NCBI GenBank assembly: GCA_029850555.1
Contig: JARCRS010000118.1
Span: forward strand, 1-32,447
Reading direction: 5' to 3'
Source: an archaeon
Lineage (GTDB): Archaea > Thermoproteota > Nitrososphaeria > Nitrososphaerales > CADDZS01
Length of the DNA stretch: 32,447 nt
The notes below the pieces were generated by a model. That model saw only the letters and a list, made by a program, of their open reading frames with translations. It ran no database searches and was not told the DNA's origin. Positions 16,150-25,900 of this stretch are shown here, piece after piece (position 1 is the first letter of the stretch; each line of letters opens with the position of its first letter). Both the position numbers and the translations under genes were made by a program.

Positions 16150-16821
16150 ATGCGCTACATCTTTGAAAAAGCAGTTGATCTTACTCACGAACTTGCAAAC
16201 GGGATGCCAATTTATCCAGGCGATCCATCACCGTCGTTTGAGCGTAGCGCGACAATAGAAAAGAATGGAGTTAATCTCACAAAGCTCACCCTAGGCTCTC
16301 ATACTGGCACACATACCGATGCTCCGATCCACTTTATTTCTGGGGGAGAGTCGATCGACCAGATTCCTGTCAAGAGCTTTATTGGAGAAGCTCTCGTAGT
16401 TGACCTATCAAAGACAAAGGCAATTGGCAGCGGCATAGTACCCTCAGATCTTCAAGAATTCGACTCTCAAATTAGGGATGATGACATTGTTCTTCTTTAC
16501 ACGGGAAGCAGTGACAAATGGGGCGATCCGGCGGTAAACTCGAACTACACTTATTGCACGAAAGAAGCTGCAGATTATTTTGTTTCAAAGAAAGTCAGGG
16601 CAGTTGGAATTGACTTCCTTAGCATTGAGAAATTCAAGGCTCCAGAACCGATTGTTCACAAGACCCTTTTGAAAAACGGTATCTACATCATCGAGTCTTT
16701 GAGTAGTGCGTTGAAACAATTCTCGGGGCAAAGAATACTCCTAATCAGCCTTCCAATCAAACTTGAGAATGGAGATGGTGCACCCTCGCGCTCGATCGCA
16801 GTTCCCATTGAAGGCGACTGA
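16150..16821 (+). CDS. Cyclase-family amidohydrolase (kynurenine formamidase-like)
   Basis: A 223-residue metal hydrolase. The full family motif HTGTHTDAPIHF is present with H51, H55, D57 and H61 as metal and catalytic residues. YPGDPSP near the N-terminus, the VDLSKT strand, DIVLLYTGSSDKW and the VRAVGIDFLSIEKF...HKTLLKNGIYIIE segment are all typical, as is the end GDGAPSRSIAVPI. It is closer to the KynB consensus than the paralogue at 11868. It is the first gene of a tight plus-strand run with an HDAC-family amidohydrolase (10 bases on) and a DUF192 protein. The actual amide or ester substrate is unknown. A 143-base divergent gap separates it from the glycosidase-like gene. Confidence 0.92.
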   Translation: MRYIFEKAVDLTHELANGMPIYPGDPSPSFERSATIEKNGVNLTKLTLGSHTGTHTDAPIHFISGGESIDQIPVKSFIGEALVVDLSKTKAIGSGIVPSDLQEFDSQIRDDDIVLLYTGSSDKWGDPAVNSNYTYCTKEAADYFVSKKVRAVGIDFLSIEKFKAPEPIVHKTLLKNGIYIIESLSSALKQFSGQRILLISLPIKLENGDGAPSRSIAVPIEGD

Positions 16822-16831
16822 AGGATCCCAA

Positions 16832-17797
16832 ATGTCAAGCGAAAAAAAGGGATGCAACTTGGGAGTTTCTTTCGGTGAGGAATCTTCCTTGTACTCTTTT
16901 CCTAATGACCATCCGCTGAATAATAAAAGAACGGAACTTTTTGCTTCCTCTCTGAAGAAAATCGCTCATTCTCCTAGAAAAGTCTCTATCACAGAACCCC
17001 TCGCATCGAAGGAACAAGATCTTCTCTTGTTCCACGCACAGGAATATGTTGATTTTGTAAAGGCCTCGTCAAAGTTAGGCTCGGGCTATCTGGACTACGG
17101 TGATACTCCATCGTTCAAAGGAGTATACGAGGCTTCACTTTTTCCCGTCGGTAGCACACTTGAAGGCTTTAGGATGATAGTGGATGGCAAATTTGACCAT
17201 TTTTTCAACCCTGTTGGCGGATTGCATCACGCAAGACGAGACAGGGCAGGTGGCTTTTGCGTCTTCAACGATGCTGCAGTTGTGATAGAAAAAGCATTCA
17301 AGGATCTCGATCTCAAAAAAATCGCGTACGTCGACATTGACGCGCATCACGGAGATGGTGTTTTTTACGGATTTGAATTGGACAAGCGGGTCATAATAGG
17401 AGACATTCACGAAGACGGCAGGTACCTATATCCAGGTACAGGATATTCACACGAGACCGGAAGAGGAGATGCCATCGGAACAAAACTGAATATTGCCCTC
17501 GCGCCATCTTCAGGAGACGACGAATTTATTGAGGCGTTTAATTTAGTTGAAACCTTCATTCGAAATCACAAACCAGAATTTATTTTCCTACAGTGTGGCG
17601 CAGACGGACTCGATGGTGATCCGATTACCCACTTGCGCTATTCGTCAAGGGCTCACTCGTACGCGACCGAGAGACTACATGCTCTTTCCCACGAGGTTTG
17701 CAACGGGAGAATCCTCGCCATGGGCGGAGGAGGATACAATCCTAAGAACGTCGAAGCTGCCTGGATCGCAGTAACGAAAGAACTCTCTCCCGCATAG
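16832..17797 (+). CDS. Histone deacetylase superfamily amidohydrolase (AcuC/acetylpolyamine type)
   Basis: Zinc-dependent deacetylase of 321 residues. The catalytic set is complete: GGLHHARRDRAGGFCVFND with H132-H133, YVDIDAHHGDG with zinc ligands D170 and H172, CGADGLDGDPI with D263, and GGGGYNP with Y302. Prokaryotic members act on acetylated lysine, acetylpolyamines or acetoin-related substrates; archaeal members have also been linked to deacetylation of proteins such as Alba. I chose the ATG at 16832 because the frame upstream overlaps the preceding gene and lacks family likeness. It lies 10 bases after the cyclase and 10 before the DUF192 gene, suggesting one transcript. Confidence 0.94.
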   Translation: MSSEKKGCNLGVSFGEESSLYSFPNDHPLNNKRTELFASSLKKIAHSPRKVSITEPLASKEQDLLLFHAQEYVDFVKASSKLGSGYLDYGDTPSFKGVYEASLFPVGSTLEGFRMIVDGKFDHFFNPVGGLHHARRDRAGGFCVFNDAAVVIEKAFKDLDLKKIAYVDIDAHHGDGVFYGFELDKRVIIGDIHEDGRYLYPGTGYSHETGRGDAIGTKLNIALAPSSGDDEFIEAFNLVETFIRNHKPEFIFLQCGADGLDGDPITHLRYSSRAHSYATERLHALSHEVCNGRILAMGGGGYNPKNVEAAWIAVTKELSPA

Positions 17798-17807
17798 ATG
17801 GGATTCT

Positions 17808-18338
17808 ATGAAACTTTTCCATCGAAGCGGTATAACGAAGGCCTTCATGCTAAGTTTAGTCGTCGTCCTCTTAGTCGTAAGCGCAGGTCTACTCTATCTT
17901 GGATTGTTTTACTATAGTCCGGCGGTATCGCTTTCTACTTTCGAGGTTGAGGAGATTGAAATAATCAATCAAGCAAATGGATCTACAACAAACGGTCTAG
18001 TTTACGTCGCCTCAACCAACGCAGAACAGGTCCAAGGATTTCAGAACGCGCAAACTTTTGGAAATTGTAATGGACTTTCGAGAAACACGAGTACCTCATG
18101 TTTAGGGATGATATTTGTCACAAAAAGCACGCAAAATCTCTGTTTTTGGATGCATGATACGCCGCTTCCTCTTCAACAGGTTTGGATTTTGAGCAATGGA
18201 ACAGTCGCTTTTATCTACCAAGCTCAGCCTGAGAGCTTGAAAACCGTGTGTCAAACAGCGATGGATGTTCTTGAAACTAATCCGAGTATCTCGATTTCCG
18301 TGGGAGACAGAATAATACTACAGGGAATCACTCATTAG
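17808..18338 (+). CDS. Membrane-anchored DUF192 protein
   Basis: A 176-residue protein. An N-terminal hydrophobic helix (residues ~12-35, AFMLSLVVVLLVVSAGLLYLG) marks export or anchoring, so the body is outside the cell. The body is the DUF192 fold: GFQNAQTFGNC, CLGMIFVTKS, the hallmark FWMHDTPLPLQQVWI, the NGTVAFIYQAQPE stretch, KTVCQTAMDVLETNP and a closing GDRIIL. Four cysteines in the body (C81, C94, C107 and C143 or near) may form disulfides. The molecular role of DUF192 is unknown; it is common in archaea and bacteria. Last gene of the cyclase-HDAC run; its end overlaps the convergent PHP gene by 11 bases. Confidence 0.9.
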   Translation: MKLFHRSGITKAFMLSLVVVLLVVSAGLLYLGLFYYSPAVSLSTFEVEEIEIINQANGSTTNGLVYVASTNAEQVQGFQNAQTFGNCNGLSRNTSTSCLGMIFVTKSTQNLCFWMHDTPLPLQQVWILSNGTVAFIYQAQPESLKTVCQTAMDVLETNPSISISVGDRIILQGITH

Positions 18339-19098
18339 CAATTGCTCTTTGCTTTAGTTTGAATATCTGGATAAGCTGAATTGCTTTTTCGTATCCTCTT
18401 CCAACTTCGTTAGGATGATGAGCGTCTGATCCGAAGGTTACCTCACAACCTGAAGCTCCGCAAGCGCGAGCTAGCCTTTCGGCAAGATCGTAATCCCTTG
18501 AGATGTCATTCCCGTTCAGCTCCAAAGCCTTGCCTTCATACTTTGCAGCTAGCCCGAGTTCATAGAGCAAGTCATCAATATTGGTTGGAGTGAGCGGAGT
18601 ACTTCTTCCGAGTCGCACAGGGTGAGTGAGTACGTCTGATGGAATGAAATCGCTTTCTAGCGCGAGCCTTTGTAATTCCATATATTCAATCCAGCGTTTC
18701 TTAGAGCTTTCCTTATCTTGAGCAAGACCCTTGTTTTCGACATCTTCCCCGTTTCGTAGTTCATGCACCGAGACAAGGAGCATGTCCCATTTTTCCTGAT
18801 TTACATAACTTGAGATGTCTTGTTCTAAAGCCGAGATGTCATCGACTTCTAGTCCCTTATTCACCTTGGATAAGCCTTCCAAGACGTTATCAAATTCAAG
18901 AAGGTATTCTTCAAAATCTGAAAACACGTGGCCGGTCCTATGGACGGAATGAAACTTGATTGATGCTCTCGGTTGTTTGAATTGCGAGATGTGTTCAGTT
19001 ATCGAGATGCAATCAAAAGACCTTGATTTCGCGCTTTTAACCATCGAATGTATACTATCATAGATAATATGATTGTGATTGTCAGAATTCAAGATCAT
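18328..19098 (-). CDS. PHP-domain phosphoesterase (histidinol-phosphatase-like)
   Basis: A 256-residue metal-dependent phosphoesterase. The PHP motif 1 reads NSDNHNHIIYDS (canonical H-x-H), followed by ISITEHIS. Downstream motifs are VSVHELRNG, DVLTHPVRLGR (HP motif), ALELNGND and the late GSDAHHPNEVGRGYE, which carries the last Asp-His metal pair. The architecture matches HisK-type histidinol phosphatases and the wider PHP family (nucleases and nucleotidases), so phosphatase of unknown substrate is the safe statement. The ATG at 19098 fits the family start. It is convergent with DUF192 and 76 bases downstream of EF-1alpha, where ribosomal protein S10 is found in many archaea. Confidence 0.88.
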   Translation of the reverse strand: MILNSDNHNHIIYDSIHSMVKSAKSRSFDCISITEHISQFKQPRASIKFHSVHRTGHVFSDFEEYLLEFDNVLEGLSKVNKGLEVDDISALEQDISSYVNQEKWDMLLVSVHELRNGEDVENKGLAQDKESSKKRWIEYMELQRLALESDFIPSDVLTHPVRLGRSTPLTPTNIDDLLYELGLAAKYEGKALELNGNDISRDYDLAERLARACGASGCEVTFGSDAHHPNEVGRGYEKAIQLIQIFKLKQRAIANE

Positions 19099-19174
19099 TT
19101 GAAAAGAACGATCACTAGTCAGTTGAGGTAAAAAGTAAGATGAGGGGACCTGATATCCCCGTGTATTTGTGCGT

Positions 19175-20506
19175 CTAGGCTTTTGCGACGATCTTCTCTC
19201 GCTCGGCAGTTCCTTTCTCTGTAACTTCTCTAACGACGCCGGCAGCGATTGTGGTACCCATGTCTCTTAAAGCGAATCTCCCAAGCTCAGGAAAGTCTTT
19301 GAACGTCTCTATACAAACACCTCGTAGTGGCTTGATAATTACAATTGCCGAATCGCCCGTCTTGATAGACTTTGGCTTCTCTTCCGTAGGCTGACCTGTT
19401 CTTGGATCAAGCTTTGACTCTATCTCTGTGATAGTTGCGGCGACCTGAGCAGTGTGTGCGTGAAGCACCGGAGTATATCCTCCAGCTATGGCAGTTGGGT
19501 GATGGACAACAATGATTTGTGCTCTAAACGCCTTTGCGATGGTGGGTGGATTGTTAACCGGCCCGATAACAGAGCCTCTCTTGATTTCCCCCTTTCCTAT
19601 TCCTCTAAGATTAACTCCGATATTGTCCCCTGCGATTGCCTCATTCATGGCGACGTGATGGCTTTCAATTGTTTTGACTTCAGCGGTAGCTCCTTCCGGC
19701 ATGACGATAATTTGATCTCCGACTTTCATCTTGCCTGTTTCGATCCTGCCCACTGGTACTGTTCCAACGCCTGTAATCGAGTAGACATCCTGCAAAGGCA
19801 TTCGTAGAGGTTTGTCAACCGGCGGCTTTGGAACCTCGAATTCGTCGAGCGCTTCCTTGAGAGTAGGGCCCTTGTACCAGGGCATCTTGTCGCTCTTTTT
19901 GACAAGATTGTCACCCATCCACCCAGAAACAGGGATGAAGCGAATCTTTGTAACGTTAAAGCCAACTGTCTTGAGTAGTCTCTCCATTTCTTCCTTGACC
20001 TCATTGTATCTAGCTTCCTTGTAGCCGATCATTTGATCATCCATCTTATTGATGCAAACGACCACCTGGTTGACTCCAAGAGTCTTTAGAAGAAATGCAT
20101 GTTCCCTTGTCTGACCGCCAGCGCCAATTCCTACTTCTGTCTCACCTGGCTTGCCTGAGACAAGAACTACCGCACAATCCGCCTCAGAAGCGCCGGTAAT
20201 CATGTTCTTGATAAAGTCCCGGTGTCCGGGGGCATCGATGAGAGTGAAAAAGTACTTTGGCGTTTCGAATTTTTGGAATGCGAGATCAATAGTAACACCT
20301 CTTTCCCTTTCATCTTTCAAACTGTCCATGACCCAGGCGTACTTGAAAGTATCACCTTTGCCGGTCTTTTCAGATTCTTTAGCAAATTCATCAATAGTTC
20401 TCTGATCTACAGCACCCATGTCAAAAAGGAAATGTCCCATTGTTGTAGATTTTCCGTGATCAACATGTCCAGTAACAATCAGATTCATGTGGGGCTTGTT
20501 TGCCAT
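19175..20506 (-). CDS. tuf: Translation elongation factor 1-alpha (archaeal EF-Tu)
   Basis: GTPase of 443 residues that brings aminoacyl-tRNA to the ribosome. G1 is GHVDHGKST (residues 13-21), G2 includes RGVTIDLAF, G3 is DAPGH, and G4 is NKMD; domains 2 and 3 follow with VPVGRIETGKMKVGD and PLRGVCIETF. Archaeal/eukaryotic features are clear, such as the insertion in domain 1 (MERLLKTVGF) and HTAQVAATITEIESK. Its own TATA box lies 45 bases upstream, so although it follows S7 in the same direction it can be transcribed alone. Last gene of the RNA-polymerase/translation cluster here. Confidence 0.98.
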   Translation of the reverse strand: MANKPHMNLIVTGHVDHGKSTTMGHFLFDMGAVDQRTIDEFAKESEKTGKGDTFKYAWVMDSLKDERERGVTIDLAFQKFETPKYFFTLIDAPGHRDFIKNMITGASEADCAVVLVSGKPGETEVGIGAGGQTREHAFLLKTLGVNQVVVCINKMDDQMIGYKEARYNEVKEEMERLLKTVGFNVTKIRFIPVSGWMGDNLVKKSDKMPWYKGPTLKEALDEFEVPKPPVDKPLRMPLQDVYSITGVGTVPVGRIETGKMKVGDQIIVMPEGATAEVKTIESHHVAMNEAIAGDNIGVNLRGIGKGEIKRGSVIGPVNNPPTIAKAFRAQIIVVHHPTAIAGGYTPVLHAHTAQVAATITEIESKLDPRTGQPTEEKPKSIKTGDSAIVIIKPLRGVCIETFKDFPELGRFALRDMGTTIAAGVVREVTEKGTAEREKIVAKA

Positions 20507-20550
20507 TTTGTACAGTACACCTAAAGTAAGAACGTAACTTCGCTACGCGC

Positions 20551-20558
20551 TTTTTAAG
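20551..20558 (-). promoter_or_regulatory. TATA-like box of the EF-1alpha gene
   Basis: CTTAAAAA on the minus strand, centred 48 bases before the ATG at 20506, with purine-rich sequence just upstream as expected of a TFB-recognition element. Predicts transcription start near 20529. The gap 20507-20681 contains no other gene. Confidence 0.5.
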
Positions 20559-20681
20559 TCTTCTGCGAGAGACGAAAGAAATTTTATGCCAGTTGGAAAA
20601 TTACAGGATATTCTCGCACGTACAAGACTTATTGCAATGACTAAGATTTTATCATGAGAAAATAATCGTGCTAATGTGAGA

Positions 20682-21281
20682 CTAGCGCGAAGACATCGCA
20701 ATCCGTTCTTGCTCATTCTTTTTCTTGATTGCAAACGAGTTCGTTTCATTATTTGCGGCCATGATTATTTCATCCGCTAGTATTTCCTCAACAGAACGCG
20801 ATGTGGCAAAAGCAGCTTCACGCAGTCCTTCAGAAATGAATCGCAAGGCGAGATCTACTCTTCGACTGGGAGCAATGTCCACTGCAACGTGATAAACAAC
20901 TCCTCCGTACGCAATTCTTGTCGTGTCTTCATTTGGAGCAGTGTTTTCTACTGCTCTTACCAAAATTTCGACTGGATTCTGACCCGTCTTTAAGGCAATA
21001 ATGTCAAGAGCCGCCTGGACGACCTTGAGAGATCTTTGCTTCTTGCCACCCATTCGTCCGGCATTCTTCGCATGTTTCTTGCCAAAATGCATGATATCGT
21101 TTGCAAGACGCTCAACAATATTGACTTCAAGCTTTCCGAACTTTTTGTGTTCGTGACGACCCATTGTCGTACCGGCAATCGTAGGCTTTAACGAAATAGC
21201 CTTCTGAAGGCCCTGATCCTGGACCTTAATTCCCTCCATGTCCCATTTTTCAAACAGTAACAGTCTAGGTGCTTCAGGCAT
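20682..21281 (-). CDS. rps7: Small ribosomal subunit protein S7
   Basis: S7 of 199 residues, archaeal length; it organises the 30S head by binding 16S rRNA. Family stretches: KPTIAGTTMGRHEHKKFGK, VERLANDIM, HAKNAGRMGGKKQRSLKVVQAAL, the QNPVEILVRAVENTAPNEDTTRI motif, GGVVYHVAVDIAPSRRVDLALRFI and the C-terminal SVEEILADEIIMAANNE. It follows S12 by 17 bases, the conserved S12-S7 pairing. ATG at 21281 is used; the N-terminus up to MEGIKVQDQG is a short extension. Confidence 0.97.
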   Translation of the reverse strand: MPEAPRLLLFEKWDMEGIKVQDQGLQKAISLKPTIAGTTMGRHEHKKFGKLEVNIVERLANDIMHFGKKHAKNAGRMGGKKQRSLKVVQAALDIIALKTGQNPVEILVRAVENTAPNEDTTRIAYGGVVYHVAVDIAPSRRVDLALRFISEGLREAAFATSRSVEEILADEIIMAANNETNSFAIKKKNEQERIAMSSR

Positions 21282-21298
21282 TTCTATTCCATTTCCTT

Positions 21299-21742
21299 CT
21301 ATCGTCTGGGTTTTTCCTTTCTACCGTACACGAGTTCATTTAAAGAGACATCATTGACCTTGAAAACCGCCCAACGAACTCCAGGGATGTCTCCCATTGC
21401 ACGCCCCATGGATCCACCTATTCCTTGAATGCCGACTTCGTCGTGTTCATCTATGAAATTAAGTGCACCATCGCCTGGAAGAAAAGCAGTAATTTGCTTC
21501 CCATTCTTGACCAATTGTAAACGAACACACTTTCGGATTGCAGAATTGGGCTGTTTTGATTCAACGCCAACTTTTTCGAGCACAATCCCTCTGGCCTGCG
21601 GAGACCCTTCCAACGGATCGGCTTTTTTGTCAAGCATCAACATTCTGCGTTTGTAATATTTGTCAGACCATCGCAAACGCTGCCTCTTCTGTTTTTGTTT
21701 CCTTGCAGCGAATTCTCCTTTCGGAGACTTACTCTTTGACAA
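21299..21742 (-). CDS. rps12: Small ribosomal subunit protein S12
   Basis: S12 of 147 residues, at the decoding centre. Signature [19 protein letters not shown], followed by [19 protein letters not shown] and [39 protein letters not shown], matches archaeal S12. The [17 protein letters not shown] stretch near the N-terminus is archaeal/eukaryotic. The start codon is TTG (21742), giving [11 protein letters not shown]. It precedes S7 by 17 bases and follows the NusA-like gene by 62 bases on the same strand. Confidence 0.97.
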   Translation of the reverse strand: MSKSKSPKGEFAARKQKQKRQRLRWSDKYYKRRMLMLDKKADPLEGSPQARGIVLEKVGVESKQPNSAIRKCVRLQLVKNGKQITAFLPGDGALNFIDEHDEVGIQGIGGSMGRAMGDIPGVRWAVFKVNDVSLNELVYGRKEKPRR

Positions 21743-21804
21743 AGTGTAGCATCTTCTCCTCCAATCTTATAAAATAGTTTCTCAATGTTCCGATCGAGTT
21801 TCTC

Positions 21805-22254
21805 TCACTGCTGCGATGTTACAATTTGTATGTTCTCGACGTTGAAGTAGCGTTTTGCAAGGAGTCTTGCCTTTTCCGCGTTCCGTCCTGCCTTGCCTAA
21901 AATCGCTCCCTTTTTCCTCTGATCGACTACAACTGTCGCGGTCTTTGACCCATTAGGTCTGTCGACCACTCTCACGTCGCTCACCATTTTTGGATTGAGT
22001 GCGTTAATTATGAGTTGTTTAGCGTCATCTGACCACTCTACAAGCTCGATCTCTTTTCCGACGATCTGTTGCACGTTTTTGATATTTGCACCGGCCTTTC
22101 CTATTGCAAGCCCCATCTCTCCTTGACTTACGACAAAGATTATTCGGTCAGCCTTTATATCAAGAACGCAATCCCGCGCAGTCGCTCCAGTCGTGTTCTG
22201 AAATATAGACATCAAGCCCAATTCTTCAGATGTTAATTTTATTCGTCCGGACAA
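21805..22254 (-). CDS. NusA-like transcription factor, two KH domains
   Basis: An archaeal NusA homologue (149 residues) that lacks the N-terminal RNA-polymerase-binding and S1 domains of bacterial NusA. Two KH-type RNA-binding domains are seen, each with its G-x-x-G loop: GLAIGKAGANIKNVQQIV and AILGKAGRNAEKARLLAKR. Between them comes IELVEWSDDAKQLIINAL. Its place between L30e and S12 in the RNA polymerase operon is conserved across archaea, supporting the call. The start is TTG at 22254; a later ATG (22209) would cut into the first KH region. It acts in termination or antitermination by inference from bacterial NusA. Confidence 0.94.
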   Translation of the reverse strand: MSGRIKLTSEELGLMSIFQNTTGATARDCVLDIKADRIIFVVSQGEMGLAIGKAGANIKNVQQIVGKEIELVEWSDDAKQLIINALNPKMVSDVRVVDRPNGSKTATVVVDQRKKGAILGKAGRNAEKARLLAKRYFNVENIQIVTSQQ

Positions 22255-22329
22255 AGGATTGAAAACACAGCGCCGTCATTTTTTTGTTTGTCTTGTGCTA
22301 GTAACCGAAAACTCAAGTTCTTGAAGAGG

Positions 22330-22938
22330 CTAATCCTCCTCTTCCTCGTCGGTATCCTCTTCAGCTTCGGCCTCCGCCTCTTCTTCCTCTTCTTCCGCTT
22401 TGTTTTCTTTCTTTGCTTTACGTGAAGGCTTGGCCTTTTCTTTAACCTCTTGTTCCTTTTTAGCTCGGGACGATTTTCGAGATTCCGACTTTACATCTTC
22501 TTTCTTCTTCTTTGTGGCTCTAGAGTTGTCTTTTTGTTTTGCTTCCTGTTTCTCCTCTTTTTCTTGAGTCTTGACAGGAGGAATTAGCTGAGCTGCTTGT
22601 TGCCTTTGGAATCCAGATTTTGGATTTTCGTAGTCCTCCGACTTCTCAAATGTTCCAAGCGAGGCGTCCCCCGCTGATTTCACTGCAATGACCGAGACTT
22701 TGTACGGGATTCCGCAGGTCTTTCCTAATTCAATCGGATTTCCGTCAAAACGCACAGCAGGCACCTGGAGATTCCTGCACTCGTCCAAAATTCTCGGAGG
22801 AACATTCGCAGAGGCTGACCAGACGACTAACTTTGAACCTTTCAGCCCGTTCAGTACTTCTTTGCGTCCCACAACATACTTTCCTGTCTTCGTCACAGCC
22901 TTTAGCTGTTTTTCCAAATCTACAACAGATGCCGACAT
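22330..22938 (-). CDS. rpl30e: Large ribosomal subunit protein L30e with a long charged C-terminal extension
   Basis: Residues 1-97 are L30e: LEKQLKAVTKTGKYVVGRKEVLN, KLVVWSASANVPP, DGNPIELGKTCGIPYKVSVIAVKSAGDAS. L30e is usually ~100 residues; here ~105 more follow. The extra part is low complexity: residues ~123-180 are Lys/Arg/Glu-rich (KKKKEDVKSESRKSSRAKK), and ~181-202 are almost only Glu, Asp and Ala, ending DTDEEEED. It must be disordered. The frame is closed cleanly and no sequence error is needed. It starts 2 bases after rpoA stops, keeping the rpoA-rpl30e order of archaea. Extension role unknown; it could affect ribosome or RNA polymerase contacts. Confidence 0.93.
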   Translation of the reverse strand: MSASVVDLEKQLKAVTKTGKYVVGRKEVLNGLKGSKLVVWSASANVPPRILDECRNLQVPAVRFDGNPIELGKTCGIPYKVSVIAVKSAGDASLGTFEKSEDYENPKSGFQRQQAAQLIPPVKTQEKEEKQEAKQKDNSRATKKKKEDVKSESRKSSRAKKEQEVKEKAKPSRKAKKENKAEEEEEEAEAEAEEDTDEEEED

Positions 22939-22940
22939 CT

Positions 22941-25900
22941 CTAGACGCCTCTCATGAACACATCGATCATTCCTGTTCCGACAGGGATGGGTAGACCTAC
23001 GATTACATTTTCAGTGACACCTCGAAGCTCTTCTGTTTCTCCTCTTACCGCCGCTTCGGCAAGCGTAGGAACTGTGATTTCGAAGGCTGCTCTCGCTAGA
23101 ACAGAACTCTTAGTTCCTGCTACACCATGTCTTCCGATCTGCTGGAGAAAGCCCTTGCTTGTCATAAGATCAGCAACGAGGTAGACATGCCGGATATCAA
23201 CTTCCAAGCCTTGTTCTTCGAGAGTTCCCATTATCTCCTTAACGAGGGCGTTTCTCGCTGCCTCTATGCCTAGAGTCTGATAGATTTCGAATGTGTTGTT
23301 TGTAGTAGTTCTTGTTTTGTCGACACCTTCGATTTGTCTCACCTTTGCAAGATTTGAGCCAGATGTCTGAATCTTCCACTCCTCGCCTTCTTTCACAACA
23401 GTAACACGATCGATTCCGGGGATTCCCTTTACTTTTTGGTTGAGAATCTTGTTCTTGTGAATGTGAAGTGAAGCAAAATCGACATCCATCTTCACCGTTA
23501 TCAGATTACGCCTTTCATCCGATTCAATCTTTCTCTTGGGAGATTGGATCGCTTCAAGAACATCCTTCAGCGCGCATTGTCTTTCAGCAAGCTTCGCTTT
23601 CGACAAAAACAAGTTAATTTCTCCTTGTGCGAGTACTTCAACACGATCAATAACGTTTGCGACTTTTGTGAATCTGATATCATTTGCAACCTTTACCGCT
23701 TTCTCGTTTGACTTTTTGAAATCGTCCTCGAGAAACACGTCCATTGAGGGAGTTGCAGGTTGTTTTCGCGCGTCGACAAGTTCAATGAGTCTCGGAAGAC
23801 CTAAAGTTACGTCTCTTTCCTTGACGCCCGCAAAATGGAAGGTTCTCAGTGTCATCTGAGTCCCGGGTTCTCCGATCGATTGAGCGGCGACAATGCCAGA
23901 GGCTTCTCCTGGTTCTACCGTTCCTTTAGTCACAAGCTCAACGACTCTCTCACAAACTTTTTCGACTGATTTTGGATCAAGTTTTGAACTTTTTAGAGCT
24001 GCAAGGAGATCTTCCTTTATTCTGGGATTGAGCTCAGAGCCGTATTTTTCAACTGCTCGCTCGATAGTGGACTCTGCTGCTGGTTTGTTTTGATCTGAAG
24101 TGAGAGCCGTGGTATCAATTAGGCGCTCAAGATTAACTGCGCGACCGTGGTCGCTCTTTGCTGGATCGATTCCATCTTCCCCGTAACGGAACTGGATAAT
24201 GTTTCCGTTTGGATCTCGAACAGTCAGGTCATACTCAACTTTCAAGTGCTCGAGAGCGTTTACTAATCTTCTCTGCATATAGCCACTTTGCTGCGTTCTA
24301 ACTGCTGTATCAACGAGACCTTCTCTTCCTCCCATTGCGTGGAAGAAAAATTCGATGGGATTTAGTCCGTCTCTGTAGTTAGATCTTACAAATCCCCTCG
24401 CATCTGGACTGGGATCGGCCTTGTTGAAATGAGGTAAGGCTCTATCCTGGTATCCTTTTTCAATTCTCTTGCCACGGACCGATTGCTGCCCAAGAGCTGC
24501 AGTCATTTGACCGAGATTAAGAGTCGAGCCCCTTGCGCCAGTTCTCGCCATGATGATTCCTGCGTTCTGGAGTGAAAATGACTTGTCTGCTATCCTTCCC
24601 GCTCTTTCTCTGGCGCGAGACAACTCGTTTGCAACGTAGAATTCTAAGGCACTTTCGGGAGACAGTCCCCTAGTTTCTGGCAGGGTCCCTTTCTTGTACT
24701 GCGCATTAAGATCTGCGACCTTCGCATAAGATTCGTCTAGTGTTTCATTGATCTTGTTTCGAGTCTCTTCTGGAAGTTCCAATTCGTCAAATCCGTAGCT
24801 AAACCCAGACCTTGTTATGAATGCCTTCAGTAGTCTCAGGATTGAATTTAGGAATCTTCTTGCTTCTTCAGTGTTGTAATCCTTGGCGATTCTGTGTAGT
24901 ATGGAATCAGATTCTTCTGCTCCAATGGCTGCTCTATCAATGACCCCGCTGATTAGTGTCCCATCTTTTATTACAACATCTTTTGTTGCTCCCCTGGAGC
25001 TCTTCTCCCACTTGCTAACAAGGACATAGTTGAAGTCTTTCGGAAGAAATAGCGAGAATAGTTGCTTTCCAGAGTATAGCTGAACCGGGTCTGTCTTCTC
25101 AGGTTTTGGAAGCTCCATGTCCGGAGTGATTCCTCCTGCTAGTGCGAGACTAGTGAACTCATCTTTTGTTAGATATGTACCCTCTTTAGTGAGTAGGTAT
25201 GCCGCTGTAAGAAAGTCTCTGATTCCTCCAATAATCGGTCCTCCATATCTCGGAGAGAGAATTTGGTCCTGAACTCTCATTAGGGTGAGCGCCTCAGATC
25301 TCGCCTCTTCGCTTTGGGGGACATGAAGATTCATCTCGTCGCCGTCAAAGTCAGAGTTGTATGGCGGACACACCGCAGGATGCAATCTGAAGGTCCTATA
25401 CGGAAGGACTTTCACATAATGAGCCATGACAGACATCCTGTGAAGCGAAGGTTGGCGATTGAAAATTACAATGTCTCCATCAGTGAGGTGCCTTTCAACA
25501 ATGAACCCCGGTGCAAGTGTATCTGCATGCATCTGTAAATCTGTCACGTAGTCAAGACGAATTTTGATTCCGTCTGGTCTGATGATGTAATTGGCGCCGG
25601 GATGCTTGAAAGGTCCATTCAGTATTAGCTTCTTCAGAAACTCGATGTTCCAAGGCGAGGCTTTTTCGGGGATTGTGAGTTTCTTTGCAACTTCGTAAGG
25701 CACTCCAACTTCAGAAATATCAAGTGATGGATCTGGCGAAATTACAGTTCTGCTTGAAAAATCGACACGCTTGCCCGAGAGGCTGCCCCTAAATCGCCCT
25801 TCCTTTCCCTTCAACCTCTGACTGATAGTCTTCAACGGACGACCCGATCTATGATGAGCTTGAGGTATGCCCGAAACTTCATTGTCAAAGTATGTCGTAA

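Noticed and set aside
22252-22320. Possible unlisted gene between the NusA-like gene and L30e
   Set aside because: Only ~75 bases with no start codon and ribosome-site combination; treated as a spacer.
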